A stretch of 64,000 nucleotides of DNA. It comes from Candidatus Competibacteraceae bacterium (GTDB taxonomy: Bacteria; Pseudomonadota; Gammaproteobacteria; Competibacterales; Competibacteraceae). The notes beneath the pieces are model-generated. The model saw only the letters and a list, made by a program, of their open reading frames with translations. It was not told the DNA's origin and did not search any database. The translations under genes were made by a program, and so were the position numbers. Every line of letters starts with the position of its first letter. The first letter of the stretch is position 1. The stretch is taken from assembly GCA_016713505.1 (NCBI GenBank), contig JADJPA010000001.1, positions 186,001 to 250,000 of the forward strand, written 5' to 3'. This document shows positions 36,055 to 44,559 of this stretch, piece by piece.

Positions 36055-36939
36055 ATGACGTTTTCCATCGTCGCCTTCGACCCCGCCAACGGCGATTTGG
36101 GCGTGGCCGTGCAGTCCAAGTTTCCCAATGTCGGTGTGTCGATTCCGTTTGCCAAGGCAGGGGTAGGGGCGGTGGCGACGCAAGCGTACTGCAATACCGG
36201 CTACGGGCCGCGCGGGTTGGCGTTGTTGGCAAATGGCGCGGCGCCCCAACAAGCCATCGAGATTCTGACCGGGAGTGATGAACAGCGCGATTACCGTCAG
36301 GTCGGGATCATCGACGCCCGAGGCCGCGCCGCCAGTTTTACCGGCGCTCAGTGCTTCGACTGGGCCGGCGAATCGCAGGGCCGTTGTTGTGCCGCGCAGG
36401 GCAATACCCTGGCCGGGCCGGCGGTGGCGCAGAACATGGTGAGGGCCTTCGAGCAGGGGCAGGGGGCGCTGGCCGAACGCTTGCTGGCGGCCCTGCACGC
36501 CGGGCAGGCCGGCGGCGGCGACCGGCGCGGCCAGCAGTCGGCGGCGCTCTTGGTGGTGCGGGCCGGCGGCGGTTACGGCGGTTTCGACGATCGTTATGTC
36601 GATATTTCGGTGTATGACCATCCGAGCCCCATCGTCGAATTGGAACGTTTGTACGCCATCCATCGGCTGACGTATTTCCGCAGCGACCCCCACAATCTCG
36701 TGCGGATCGATGGCGCCATCGCCAACGAGCTGCAACAGATCCTGCACGCGCGCGGCTTTTATCAAGGTGTCGTGACCGGAGTTGCCGATGACGCCACCCG
36801 TAAGGCCCTGCGCGATTTCATGGGTTGGGAAAACTACGACGAGCGTATCCGAGAGGATGATCTGATCGATCTGGAAGTCCTGGCGGATCTGCGCGAAAAA
36901 CACGCGCTCTGGCTGAAAGCGCACGCTCGTAACGGCTAG
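36055..36939 (+). CDS. DUF1028 protein with C-terminal peptidoglycan-binding-like domain
   Basis: Protein of 294 residues from ATG at 36055, preceded by GGAGGG; the frame is open a little further to a TTG. The first 215 residues are a DUF1028 domain, an Ntn-hydrolase-like fold: MTFSIVAFDPANGDLGVAVQ, GVGAVATQAY, GNTLAGPAVAQNM and GYGGFDDRYVDISVYDH. The last 80 resemble a small peptidoglycan-binding domain (LQQILHARGFYQGVVTGVAD). No signal peptide is seen. The reaction is unknown. It is separated from the two-component pair by a terminator. Confidence 0.8.
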   Translation: MTFSIVAFDPANGDLGVAVQSKFPNVGVSIPFAKAGVGAVATQAYCNTGYGPRGLALLANGAAPQQAIEILTGSDEQRDYRQVGIIDARGRAASFTGAQCFDWAGESQGRCCAAQGNTLAGPAVAQNMVRAFEQGQGALAERLLAALHAGQAGGGDRRGQQSAALLVVRAGGGYGGFDDRYVDISVYDHPSPIVELERLYAIHRLTYFRSDPHNLVRIDGAIANELQQILHARGFYQGVVTGVADDATRKALRDFMGWENYDERIREDDLIDLEVLADLREKHALWLKAHARNG

Positions 36940-36989
36940 CCGAACCAGCAAGCAGCCACGCCGCCGGTCGGGCGTGCGGCGGGCGGCGG

Positions 36990-37736
36990 TTATTCCCGCG
37001 CTTCCTCGCCGTCTTGCGCCAGCGTCAGAATGGTGTTCATGTCGATGTTGCGGCGCTGTTGGATATTTTTGCCCTCGACCAGATACACGATGTGCTCGGC
37101 GATGTTCTTGCAATGATCGCCGATCCGCTCCAGCGCCTTGATGATGAAGACCACGTTGATCGCGTGGCCGATGGTGCGTGGATCTTCCATCATGTAGGTG
37201 ATCAGCCGCCGCAATGCGGATTGAAATTCCTGATCGAGTTCGTCGTCGTTGTTGATGATGGCCAACGCCTTTTCCACATCCAGCCGGGCCAGCGCGTCGA
37301 GGCTGTCGTGCAGCATGTCGCCTGCCAGTTCGGCCATCAATCGGACATCGCGCAGCAGTTTGGGGCTGGGTGGGCTGCTGACGCCATCGTAGATATGGAG
37401 CGTCATCCGGGCGATTTTCTTGGCGCTGTCGCCGATTCGCTCCAGGTCGGTCACGGTGTTGGCCAGCGACATGATCATCCGCAGGTCGCTGCCGAGCGGC
37501 TGGCGCAGCGCGATGATGCTCACGCAATCTTCGTCCGCCTTGACTTGCAGGCCGTTGATGATCCGGTCGCGGGCGACCACCTCGCGGGCGGCGTTTGCGT
37601 CTTCCTCATCCAGCGCGGTCATGGCGCACTTGATTTGATCTTCGACCAAGCCACCCATTTCCAGCACCATGTTGCGGAGGTTGGCGAGCTGAACATCGAA
37701 CTGTTTGACAGTATGAGCCTCGTGACTGATGGCCAT
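36990..37736 (-). CDS. phoU: Phosphate-system regulator PhoU
   Basis: Protein of 248 residues from ATG at 37736 (MAISHEAHTVKQF). It is built of two PhoU repeats, each a three-helix bundle with the metal-binding pattern: LANTVTDLERIGDSAKKIARM and VVFIIKALERIGDHCKNIAEH. It restrains PhoR/PhoB signalling through PstB and limits phosphate uptake. It is the last gene of the pst operon, 36 bases after pstB. Confidence 0.95.
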   Translation of the reverse strand: MAISHEAHTVKQFDVQLANLRNMVLEMGGLVEDQIKCAMTALDEEDANAAREVVARDRIINGLQVKADEDCVSIIALRQPLGSDLRMIMSLANTVTDLERIGDSAKKIARMTLHIYDGVSSPPSPKLLRDVRLMAELAGDMLHDSLDALARLDVEKALAIINNDDELDQEFQSALRRLITYMMEDPRTIGHAINVVFIIKALERIGDHCKNIAEHIVYLVEGKNIQQRRNIDMNTILTLAQDGEEARE

Positions 37737-37771
37737 GGTGGGAGTCTCCGGTGTCAGGCGCGAGATCGGGA

Positions 37772-38662
<891 letters not shown>

Positions 38663-38704
38663 AAGCGAGAAATCCTTGGGTGATTGAGGGCGAAGCGGCC
38701 GAGC

Positions 38705-40018
38705 CTACCAGCGTCGCTCGAAACGCTTGCGCAAGAGGATCGCCAGCCCGTTCATCAGGATCATGAAGGCCAGCAGCACCATGATCGCCGCCGAGGTCCG
38801 CTCGACGAACGCCCGCTCCGGCAGATCGGACCAAAGGTAGATCTGCACCGGCAGCACCGTGGCGGGATCGAGGAAGTTCTTGGGCACATCGACGATGAAA
38901 GCCACCATGCCGATCATCAGCAGCGGGGCCGATTCGCCCAGGGCGCGGGCCATGCCGATGATCGATCCGGTCAACATGCCGGGCATCGCCAGCGGCAAGA
39001 CGTGATGGCCGACCATTTGCAGCTTGGACGCGCCCATGCCCAGCGCCGCTTCGCGGATCGACGGCGGCACCGAGGTCAGCGCGGCGCGGCCGGCGATGAT
39101 GATCACCGGCAAGGTCATCAAGCTCAGGACCAAGCCTCCGACCAGCGGCGCGGAGCGGGGCAGGCCGAAGAAGTTGATGAACACCGCCAACCCCAGAAGA
39201 CCGAACACGATCGACGGCACCGCCGCCAGATTGTTGATGTTGACTTCGATGATGTCGGTCCAGCGGTTTTTGGGCGCGAACTCCTCCAAATACACCGCCG
39301 TCGCCACGCCGATGGGAAACGACAGGAAAAACGTGACCAGCAGCGTGAAAAACGAACCCATCAAAGCGCCTCGGATGCCGGCCTGTTCCGGCTCGCGGGA
39401 ATCGCCGTTGCGGAACAATACGGTGTTGAAATGGCGTTCGATTTTGCCGGCGGCTTGCAACTGGTCGATCCATTCGATCTGGTTGTCCTTGATCGGACGG
39501 TTCGCCTCCTCCAAGCCGCGGTCGATGTTGCCCTTGACGAAGGTGTCCACGGCGGCCGAGGCCAGCAGCCACACCTCCTGTCGCGCGCCGATCAGTTGCG
39601 GGTCGGCCGCAACCCGCCGTTGCAGGTCGTAGGCGGCGTCGGTGCTGACCAAGGCCGACAGCGCCCGCAAGGGCAGCCGGCCCTCGACGGTGGGGAAGGT
39701 CTGGCGCAAGCCGGCGCGGACCAGCGCGCCGTAGTCGGCGCCGGCCAAGGCTTGCGGGTCGCGCTTGCCGTCGGGGTCGAGCGCGGCCGCGTCGAAGTGG
39801 ATCGGCACTTGGATATAGGTCTGCCAAAAAGCCGGCAACCCCTTGCTGATGATGTTGGCGAACATCAACACCACGAAGGCCAGCCCCAAGCTGATCGCGC
39901 TCAAGCCGTACCAGCGGAAGCGCCGCTCGGCGGCGTGGCGGCGGGCGAGGCCGGCGTTGACGATGGTTTTGATGTCGCGCTCGCGCGGCGCGCCGTCTTG
40001 GGAAGTCGCCTTATTCAT
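38705..40018 (-). CDS. pstA: Phosphate ABC transporter permease PstA
   Basis: Protein of 437 residues. It has an N-terminal DUF3333-type part with a membrane helix (about 35-57) and a long periplasmic stretch, then five to six permease helices with the EAA-loop (REAALGMGASKLQMVGHHVLP). It is longer than E. coli PstA (about 296) because of the extension, as in many proteobacteria. It overlaps pstC by 8 bases. Confidence 0.94.
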   Translation of the reverse strand: MNKATSQDGAPRERDIKTIVNAGLARRHAAERRFRWYGLSAISLGLAFVVLMFANIISKGLPAFWQTYIQVPIHFDAAALDPDGKRDPQALAGADYGALVRAGLRQTFPTVEGRLPLRALSALVSTDAAYDLQRRVAADPQLIGARQEVWLLASAAVDTFVKGNIDRGLEEANRPIKDNQIEWIDQLQAAGKIERHFNTVLFRNGDSREPEQAGIRGALMGSFFTLLVTFFLSFPIGVATAVYLEEFAPKNRWTDIIEVNINNLAAVPSIVFGLLGLAVFINFFGLPRSAPLVGGLVLSLMTLPVIIIAGRAALTSVPPSIREAALGMGASKLQMVGHHVLPLAMPGMLTGSIIGMARALGESAPLLMIGMVAFIVDVPKNFLDPATVLPVQIYLWSDLPERAFVERTSAAIMVLLAFMILMNGLAILLRKRFERRW

Positions 40019-41390
40019 ACTGTTCCCGATATTTGCGCACCACCCGTAGGGCGATGATGTTGAGGATCAGCGTCACCACGAACAGCACCAAACCGAGCGC
40101 GAAGGCGGCCAAGGTCTTGGGGCTGTCGAATTCCTGATCGCCGGTGAGCAGGGTGACGATCTGCACCGTGACCGTGGTGACCGCCTCCAACGGATTGGCG
40201 GTCAGATTGGCCGACAGGCCGGCGGCCATCACCACGATCATGGTTTCGCCGATGGCGCGCGAGATCGCCAGCAGGATGCTGCCGACGATGCCGGGCAAGG
40301 CGGCGGGCAGCAGCACGCGGGTGATGGTTTCCGATTTGGTCGCGCCCAGCGCGTAGGAGCCGTCGCGCATCGACTGCGGCACGGCGTTGATCACGTCGTC
40401 CGACAGCGAGGAGACGAAGGGAATGATCATGACGCCCATCACCAAGCCGGCGGCCAGCGCGCTTTCGGAAGCGACGTGCAGGCCGACGGCGGTCCCGATT
40501 TCGCGGATCAGCGGGGCCACGGTGAGCGCGGCGAAAAAGCCGTACACCACCGTCGGAATGCCGGCCAGAATTTCCAGCGCCGGCTTGGCGAAGGCGCGAA
40601 ATTTCGGGGTGGCGTATTCGGATAAATACAGCGCCGACATCAAGCCGACGGGTACGGCGACCGACATGGCGATCCCGGAAATCAACAAGGTGCCGGCGAA
40701 CAACGGCACCGCGCCGAACGCCCCGGACGATCCGACCTGATCGGCGCGCAAGGCGGTTTGCGGGCTCCATTGCAGGCCGAACAGGAACTCCGAAACCGGC
40801 ACTTGGCGGAAAAACAGCAGCGATTCGAACACCACCGACAGCACGATGCCGAGGGTGGTGAAAATGGCCACGGTCGAACTGGCGATCAGGAATAGCTTGA
40901 CCGCCCCCTCGACCCGGTTGCGAGCGCGCAGCCCAGGCGAGATGGCCCGCCAGGCGTAGGCGATCCCGGCGATGGCCAGACTCAACACCACCACCCACAA
41001 GGCGGCGTTGCCGGTGGCCCGCCACTGCCGGTAACGTTCGGCGGCCTCGACCATGACCGGATCAGAGGCGCTGGAGACGAAGTTGCCGCCGACCAGATTT
41101 TTGAGGTCGTTGACCACTAAATTGAGCCGGTCGGGTGGCAGATCGCGCAACTCCGGCGGCAGGCCGGCCACCACCCAATTCACCAAGAGGTTGGGTTGCG
41201 CGGCGGCCCACAGCGCGAAGATCAAAAGCGCCGGCAAGCCGCACCACAGCGCCGTGTAGAAGCCGTAGAAGCTGGGCAGGGAATGCAGGTTGCGGATGTG
41301 GCCGCCCGCGACCGCAAACGCGCGCCGGCGGCCGATGTAGTACGCGCCGGCGCTCAGCAAGAGCAGCGTGAAGAGCAAGAAAGGCTGCAT
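40011..41390 (-). CDS. pstC: Phosphate ABC transporter permease PstC
   Basis: Protein of 459 residues from ATG at 41390 (MQPFLLF), favoured over a GTG 18 bases earlier because GGAG lies 8 bases before it. It has about eight helices, a large loop between the first pairs, and the permease loop MRDGSYALGATKSETITRVLLP. It belongs to the long PstC type with a periplasmic insertion. It forms the inner-membrane channel with PstA. Confidence 0.94.
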   Translation of the reverse strand: MQPFLLFTLLLLSAGAYYIGRRRAFAVAGGHIRNLHSLPSFYGFYTALWCGLPALLIFALWAAAQPNLLVNWVVAGLPPELRDLPPDRLNLVVNDLKNLVGGNFVSSASDPVMVEAAERYRQWRATGNAALWVVVLSLAIAGIAYAWRAISPGLRARNRVEGAVKLFLIASSTVAIFTTLGIVLSVVFESLLFFRQVPVSEFLFGLQWSPQTALRADQVGSSGAFGAVPLFAGTLLISGIAMSVAVPVGLMSALYLSEYATPKFRAFAKPALEILAGIPTVVYGFFAALTVAPLIREIGTAVGLHVASESALAAGLVMGVMIIPFVSSLSDDVINAVPQSMRDGSYALGATKSETITRVLLPAALPGIVGSILLAISRAIGETMIVVMAAGLSANLTANPLEAVTTVTVQIVTLLTGDQEFDSPKTLAAFALGLVLFVVTLILNIIALRVVRKYREQYE

Positions 41391-41466
41391 GAGGCTCCAC
41401 CCAAACACGAAAGCGCCACCGGCGGCCGAGGATTCAGCGCGCGGGCGACGCGGGAAACAATCGGAA

Positions 41467-42510
41467 TTAAGGCTTCAGGGGCTTGAGGCTGTTGGCGTCG
41501 GTCGCGACTTGCTTGCGTTTGGCGTCCGGCAGCGGAATCAAGCCTTTGCGACCGAGATAACCGTCGTCGCCGACCGCCTTCTCGCTGGTGAGTTCGGCGA
41601 TGAATTCCTTGATGCCGGGGATCACGCCGACGTGCGCCTTTTTGACGTACACGAACAGCGGCCGCGACACCGGATACTTGCCGTCGGCGATGCTCTCGAA
41701 CGCGGGCGCGACGCCGTTGATGGTCTCGCCCTGAATCTTATCGAGGTTTTCCTCCAGGAAGCTATAGCCGAACACGCCGAGCGCGTTGGGGTTGGCGACC
41801 AGTTTGTTGACGATCAGATTATCATTCTCGCCGGCCTCGATGAAGGCGCCATCCTCGCGCACCGTCTGGCAAGCCGCCTTGGCTTTTTTCTCATCGCTCT
41901 TTTCCAGCGCCTTGACGGCGTCGAATTCCTTGCAGCCGTGATCCATCACCAATTCGACGAAGGCGTCGCGGGTGCCGGAGGTCGGCGGCGGTCCCAACAC
42001 TTCGATCTTGTTGGCCGGCAGCGCCGGGTTCACGTCCTTCCAGGTTTTGTTAGGGTTGGCGACCAGTTTGCCGCCGGCGTCCGGAACCTCCTTGGCCAGC
42101 GCCAGCCAGATATCCTTGATGGTCAGCGGCATCGGCTGGTTTTTCTTGGAGGAGGCCAGCACGATGCCGTCGAAGCCGATGTTGATTTCGACGATGTCGG
42201 TCACGCCGTTCTTGGCGCAGGTTTCGACCTCGGACTTCTTGATGGCCCGCGAGGCGTTGCTGATGTCGGGATGCTGGACGCCGACCCCGCCGCAAAACAG
42301 CTTGAAGCCGCCGCCGGTGCCGGTCGATTCGACCTTCGGGGTCTTGAAATTGGCGTTGGCCTTACCGAATTGTTCGGCGACGGCCGTCGTGAAGGGATAA
42401 ACCGTGGACGAGCCCACGACGCTGATATAGTCGCGGGCGGACTGGGCGTAAGCCGCGCCGGCCAACGTCAAGGCCGCCGCCACGGCGAACGCAAGGGGGT
42501 GCTTGATCAC
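41467..42510 (-). CDS. pstS: Phosphate-binding periplasmic protein PstS
   Basis: Protein of 347 residues starting at GTG 42510, which has GGAGG upstream; an ATG further upstream would spoil the signal peptide. The signal peptide is IKHPLAFAVAAALTLAGAAYA, and the mature protein starts QSARDYISVVGSSTVYPFTT, a typical PstS phosphate-loop segment. SGTRDAFVELVMDHGC matches the second phosphate-binding loop. It delivers phosphate to PstCA and is the first gene of the pst operon, behind a PHO box. Confidence 0.94.
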   Translation of the reverse strand: MIKHPLAFAVAAALTLAGAAYAQSARDYISVVGSSTVYPFTTAVAEQFGKANANFKTPKVESTGTGGGFKLFCGGVGVQHPDISNASRAIKKSEVETCAKNGVTDIVEINIGFDGIVLASSKKNQPMPLTIKDIWLALAKEVPDAGGKLVANPNKTWKDVNPALPANKIEVLGPPPTSGTRDAFVELVMDHGCKEFDAVKALEKSDEKKAKAACQTVREDGAFIEAGENDNLIVNKLVANPNALGVFGYSFLEENLDKIQGETINGVAPAFESIADGKYPVSRPLFVYVKKAHVGVIPGIKEFIAELTSEKAVGDDGYLGRKGLIPLPDAKRKQVATDANSLKPLKP

Positions 42511-42624
42511 GAAAAGCCTCCGACAACAGTTCGTTAGCAATAAAAAACGCATCGGTGCCCGCTCGATCTTAAGGAATCAACCGGAAACCATGCGCTGAAA
42601 GTACAATGCGATGGCGGCTTTTAT

Positions 42625-42642
42625 ATGGCATTTATATGACAA
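42625..42642 (-). promoter_or_regulatory. PHO box upstream of pstS
   Basis: The minus strand reads TTGTCATATAAATGCCAT, two 7-base half-sites with an 11-base period. It is close to the PhoB consensus (CTGTCAT-A/T-A-A/T-CTGTCA-C/T). It lies 115 bases before the pstS start, so the pst operon is probably induced by low phosphate through PhoB. Confidence 0.72.
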
Positions 42643-42748
42643 TTTTATTGCAATGCGGAATCCGTGTCGTTTAATTTTATTAAGTTAATGAATTTGCTTT
42701 AAAAAAATAAACAATTGATTCTAATGAACGCATTCGGCCGAAACGGCG

Positions 42749-43594
42749 GTGGACGCTAAAACCATTTTGATTACCGGCTGTTCGTCGGGGATCGGCCATT
42801 GCGCCGCGCGGGGTTTGCAAGCGCGCGGCTGGCGGGTGTTCGCCTCGGCGCGCCAACCCGAGGATCTGGCGCGGTTGCAGGCTGAAGGTCTGGAAGCGCT
42901 CGCGCTGGATTTACGCGATTCCGATTCGATTCAGAAGGCGGCGCTGGCGGTTTTGGAGCGGACCGGCGGACGGTTGGACGCGCTGTTCAACAACGCCGGC
43001 TACGGCCAGCCCGGCGCGGTGGAGGATGTGAGCCGCGCGGCGCTGCAAGAGCAATTCGAGACCAACGTGTTCGGAACTCACGAACTGACCAACCAGTTCA
43101 TCCCGATCATGCGCCGGCAGGGCGGCGGGCGGATTCTCTACACCAGTTCGGTGTTGGGGTTGGTGGCGTTTCCCTATCGGGGCGCGTATGTCGCCAGCAA
43201 ATTCGCCTTGGAGGGACTGGCCGATACCTTGCGCCTGGAGTTGGCTGGAACCGGAATCCATGTTTGCCTGATCGAGCCGGGGCCGATTCTCAGCCGGTTT
43301 CGCGATAACGCCCACGCGGCTTACGGGCGGCATCCGCCGGATGAAACCAGCCCGCATCGCCCGCAGTACGCCGCGCTGGAGTCGCGACTGACCAAGACCG
43401 GTCCGACCGCGCCGTTTACCCTGCCGCCGGAAGCGGTGTTGAAACGGGTGATTCACGCCCTAGAAAGCCCTCGGCCGCGCGCGCGCTATCCGGTGACGGT
43501 CCCGACGTATCTGTTCGCCGCGCTGCGTCGGCTGTTGCCGGCGCGGACGCTGGATGCATTACTGAGACGCGCGGGCGGCGAAGGACGGCGATGA
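42749..43594 (+). CDS. Short-chain dehydrogenase/reductase
   Basis: Protein of 281 residues, classical SDR: cofactor loop TGCSSGIGHCAA, NNAGYGQPG, catalytic Ser in YTSSVLG and YVASK with the catalytic Tyr and Lys. Arg and Ser/Cys residues after the first strand (ASARQPEDL) suggest NADP. The C-terminal 80 residues are typical of the group that acts on lipids or steroids (PRARYPVTVPTYLFAALRRLLP). It starts at GTG 42749 for lack of a better start. Substrate unknown. Confidence 0.87.
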   Translation: MDAKTILITGCSSGIGHCAARGLQARGWRVFASARQPEDLARLQAEGLEALALDLRDSDSIQKAALAVLERTGGRLDALFNNAGYGQPGAVEDVSRAALQEQFETNVFGTHELTNQFIPIMRRQGGGRILYTSSVLGLVAFPYRGAYVASKFALEGLADTLRLELAGTGIHVCLIEPGPILSRFRDNAHAAYGRHPPDETSPHRPQYAALESRLTKTGPTAPFTLPPEAVLKRVIHALESPRPRARYPVTVPTYLFAALRRLLPARTLDALLRRAGGEGRR

Positions 43595-43689
43595 GGGAAA
43601 GCGCGCCGCCGAACTCGTTTGCCAACAGCGGGGTTGATGACTAGGTTGTTTCTATCTCCAAATCGAGAAGGCGTAAGCCCGAATCCACG

Positions 43690-44481
43690 ATGGCATTTTC
43701 AAGACCGATCACACTCAAACACAAACCGTTCGTTTCGGAACAAGAACCTCTGATTTGCACGCCGTTGGTCGGAACTGACGAGGTTGAGATTCACCGCGAA
43801 CTGGCCGCGATTCTGCCCAAGCGACCGGACTTGCTGGAATGGCGGGTCGATTTCTTTTCGGACATCGCCGATACCCGCCGGGTGGTGGCGCTGGGTCAAG
43901 AGATCCAACGACGGGCGGGCGCGATCCCGCTCATTTTCACTCGGCGCTCGATTCGTGAAGGGGGCCAGCCGATCCCGCTGGACGAGGATCAGGTTTTCGA
44001 GTTATATGCCGCCGTCTGTGGTGCGGGCTGCGCGGATTTATTCGATTATGAATTGAGCGTCGGACCACGCCATTTTCAGCAGGCTGCGGCCCTGGCCAAA
44101 AATACGGGTTGCCGCTTGATTGCGTCCTACCACAATTTCCAGGAAACGCCGGACGCCGCCGCACTGATGGCGAAGTTCGCCGCGATGGAGCAAGCGGGCG
44201 CGGATGTCGCCAAGATCGCGGTCATGCCGAAGGAATTGCGGGATGTGTTGACCTTGCTCGACGCGACGCTGACGGCGCGCAAGACCCTGTCGTTGCCGAT
44301 CATCAGTATGTCGATGGGCGCTTACGGCGCGCTCAGCCGCTTGTTCGGCTGGATGTTCGGCTCCTCGGTCAGCTTCGCGGTCGGCGAGCAAAGCTCCGCG
44401 CCAGGCCAAATCCCCATCGAGCAAGTCAACGCGGTGGTGGCCGTTCTCCAACAGGCGTTGAAGGGCGATGGCCGCGTTTGA
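43690..44481 (+). CDS. aroD: Type I 3-dehydroquinate dehydratase
   Basis: Protein of 263 residues with the class I signatures: DLLEWRVDFF (catalytic Glu), IFTRRSIREGG, ASYHNFQ (catalytic His) and AKIAVMP (Schiff-base Lys), and a C-terminal SFAVGEQSSAPGQIP. It dehydrates 3-dehydroquinate to 3-dehydroshikimate in the shikimate pathway. No other aro gene is nearby, so it may be a second or catabolic (quinate) copy. Confidence 0.93.
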   Translation: MAFSRPITLKHKPFVSEQEPLICTPLVGTDEVEIHRELAAILPKRPDLLEWRVDFFSDIADTRRVVALGQEIQRRAGAIPLIFTRRSIREGGQPIPLDEDQVFELYAAVCGAGCADLFDYELSVGPRHFQQAAALAKNTGCRLIASYHNFQETPDAAALMAKFAAMEQAGADVAKIAVMPKELRDVLTLLDATLTARKTLSLPIISMSMGAYGALSRLFGWMFGSSVSFAVGEQSSAPGQIPIEQVNAVVAVLQQALKGDGRV

Positions 44482-44514
44482 CCGAGAGTGGGCGCGGTCG
44501 GACCCATCTTGCGG

Positions 44515-44540
44515 CGAGGCGCGGAGGGTGACGCGCCTCG
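44515..44540. terminator. Hairpin between convergent aroD and pfk
   Basis: CGAGGCGCG (44515-44523) and CGCGCCTCG (44532-44540) form a perfect 9-base stem with an 8-base loop. There is no strong T run on either side. It may be a shared terminator. Confidence 0.45.
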
Positions 44541-44559
44541 TTCCCATCATGGCGCTATT

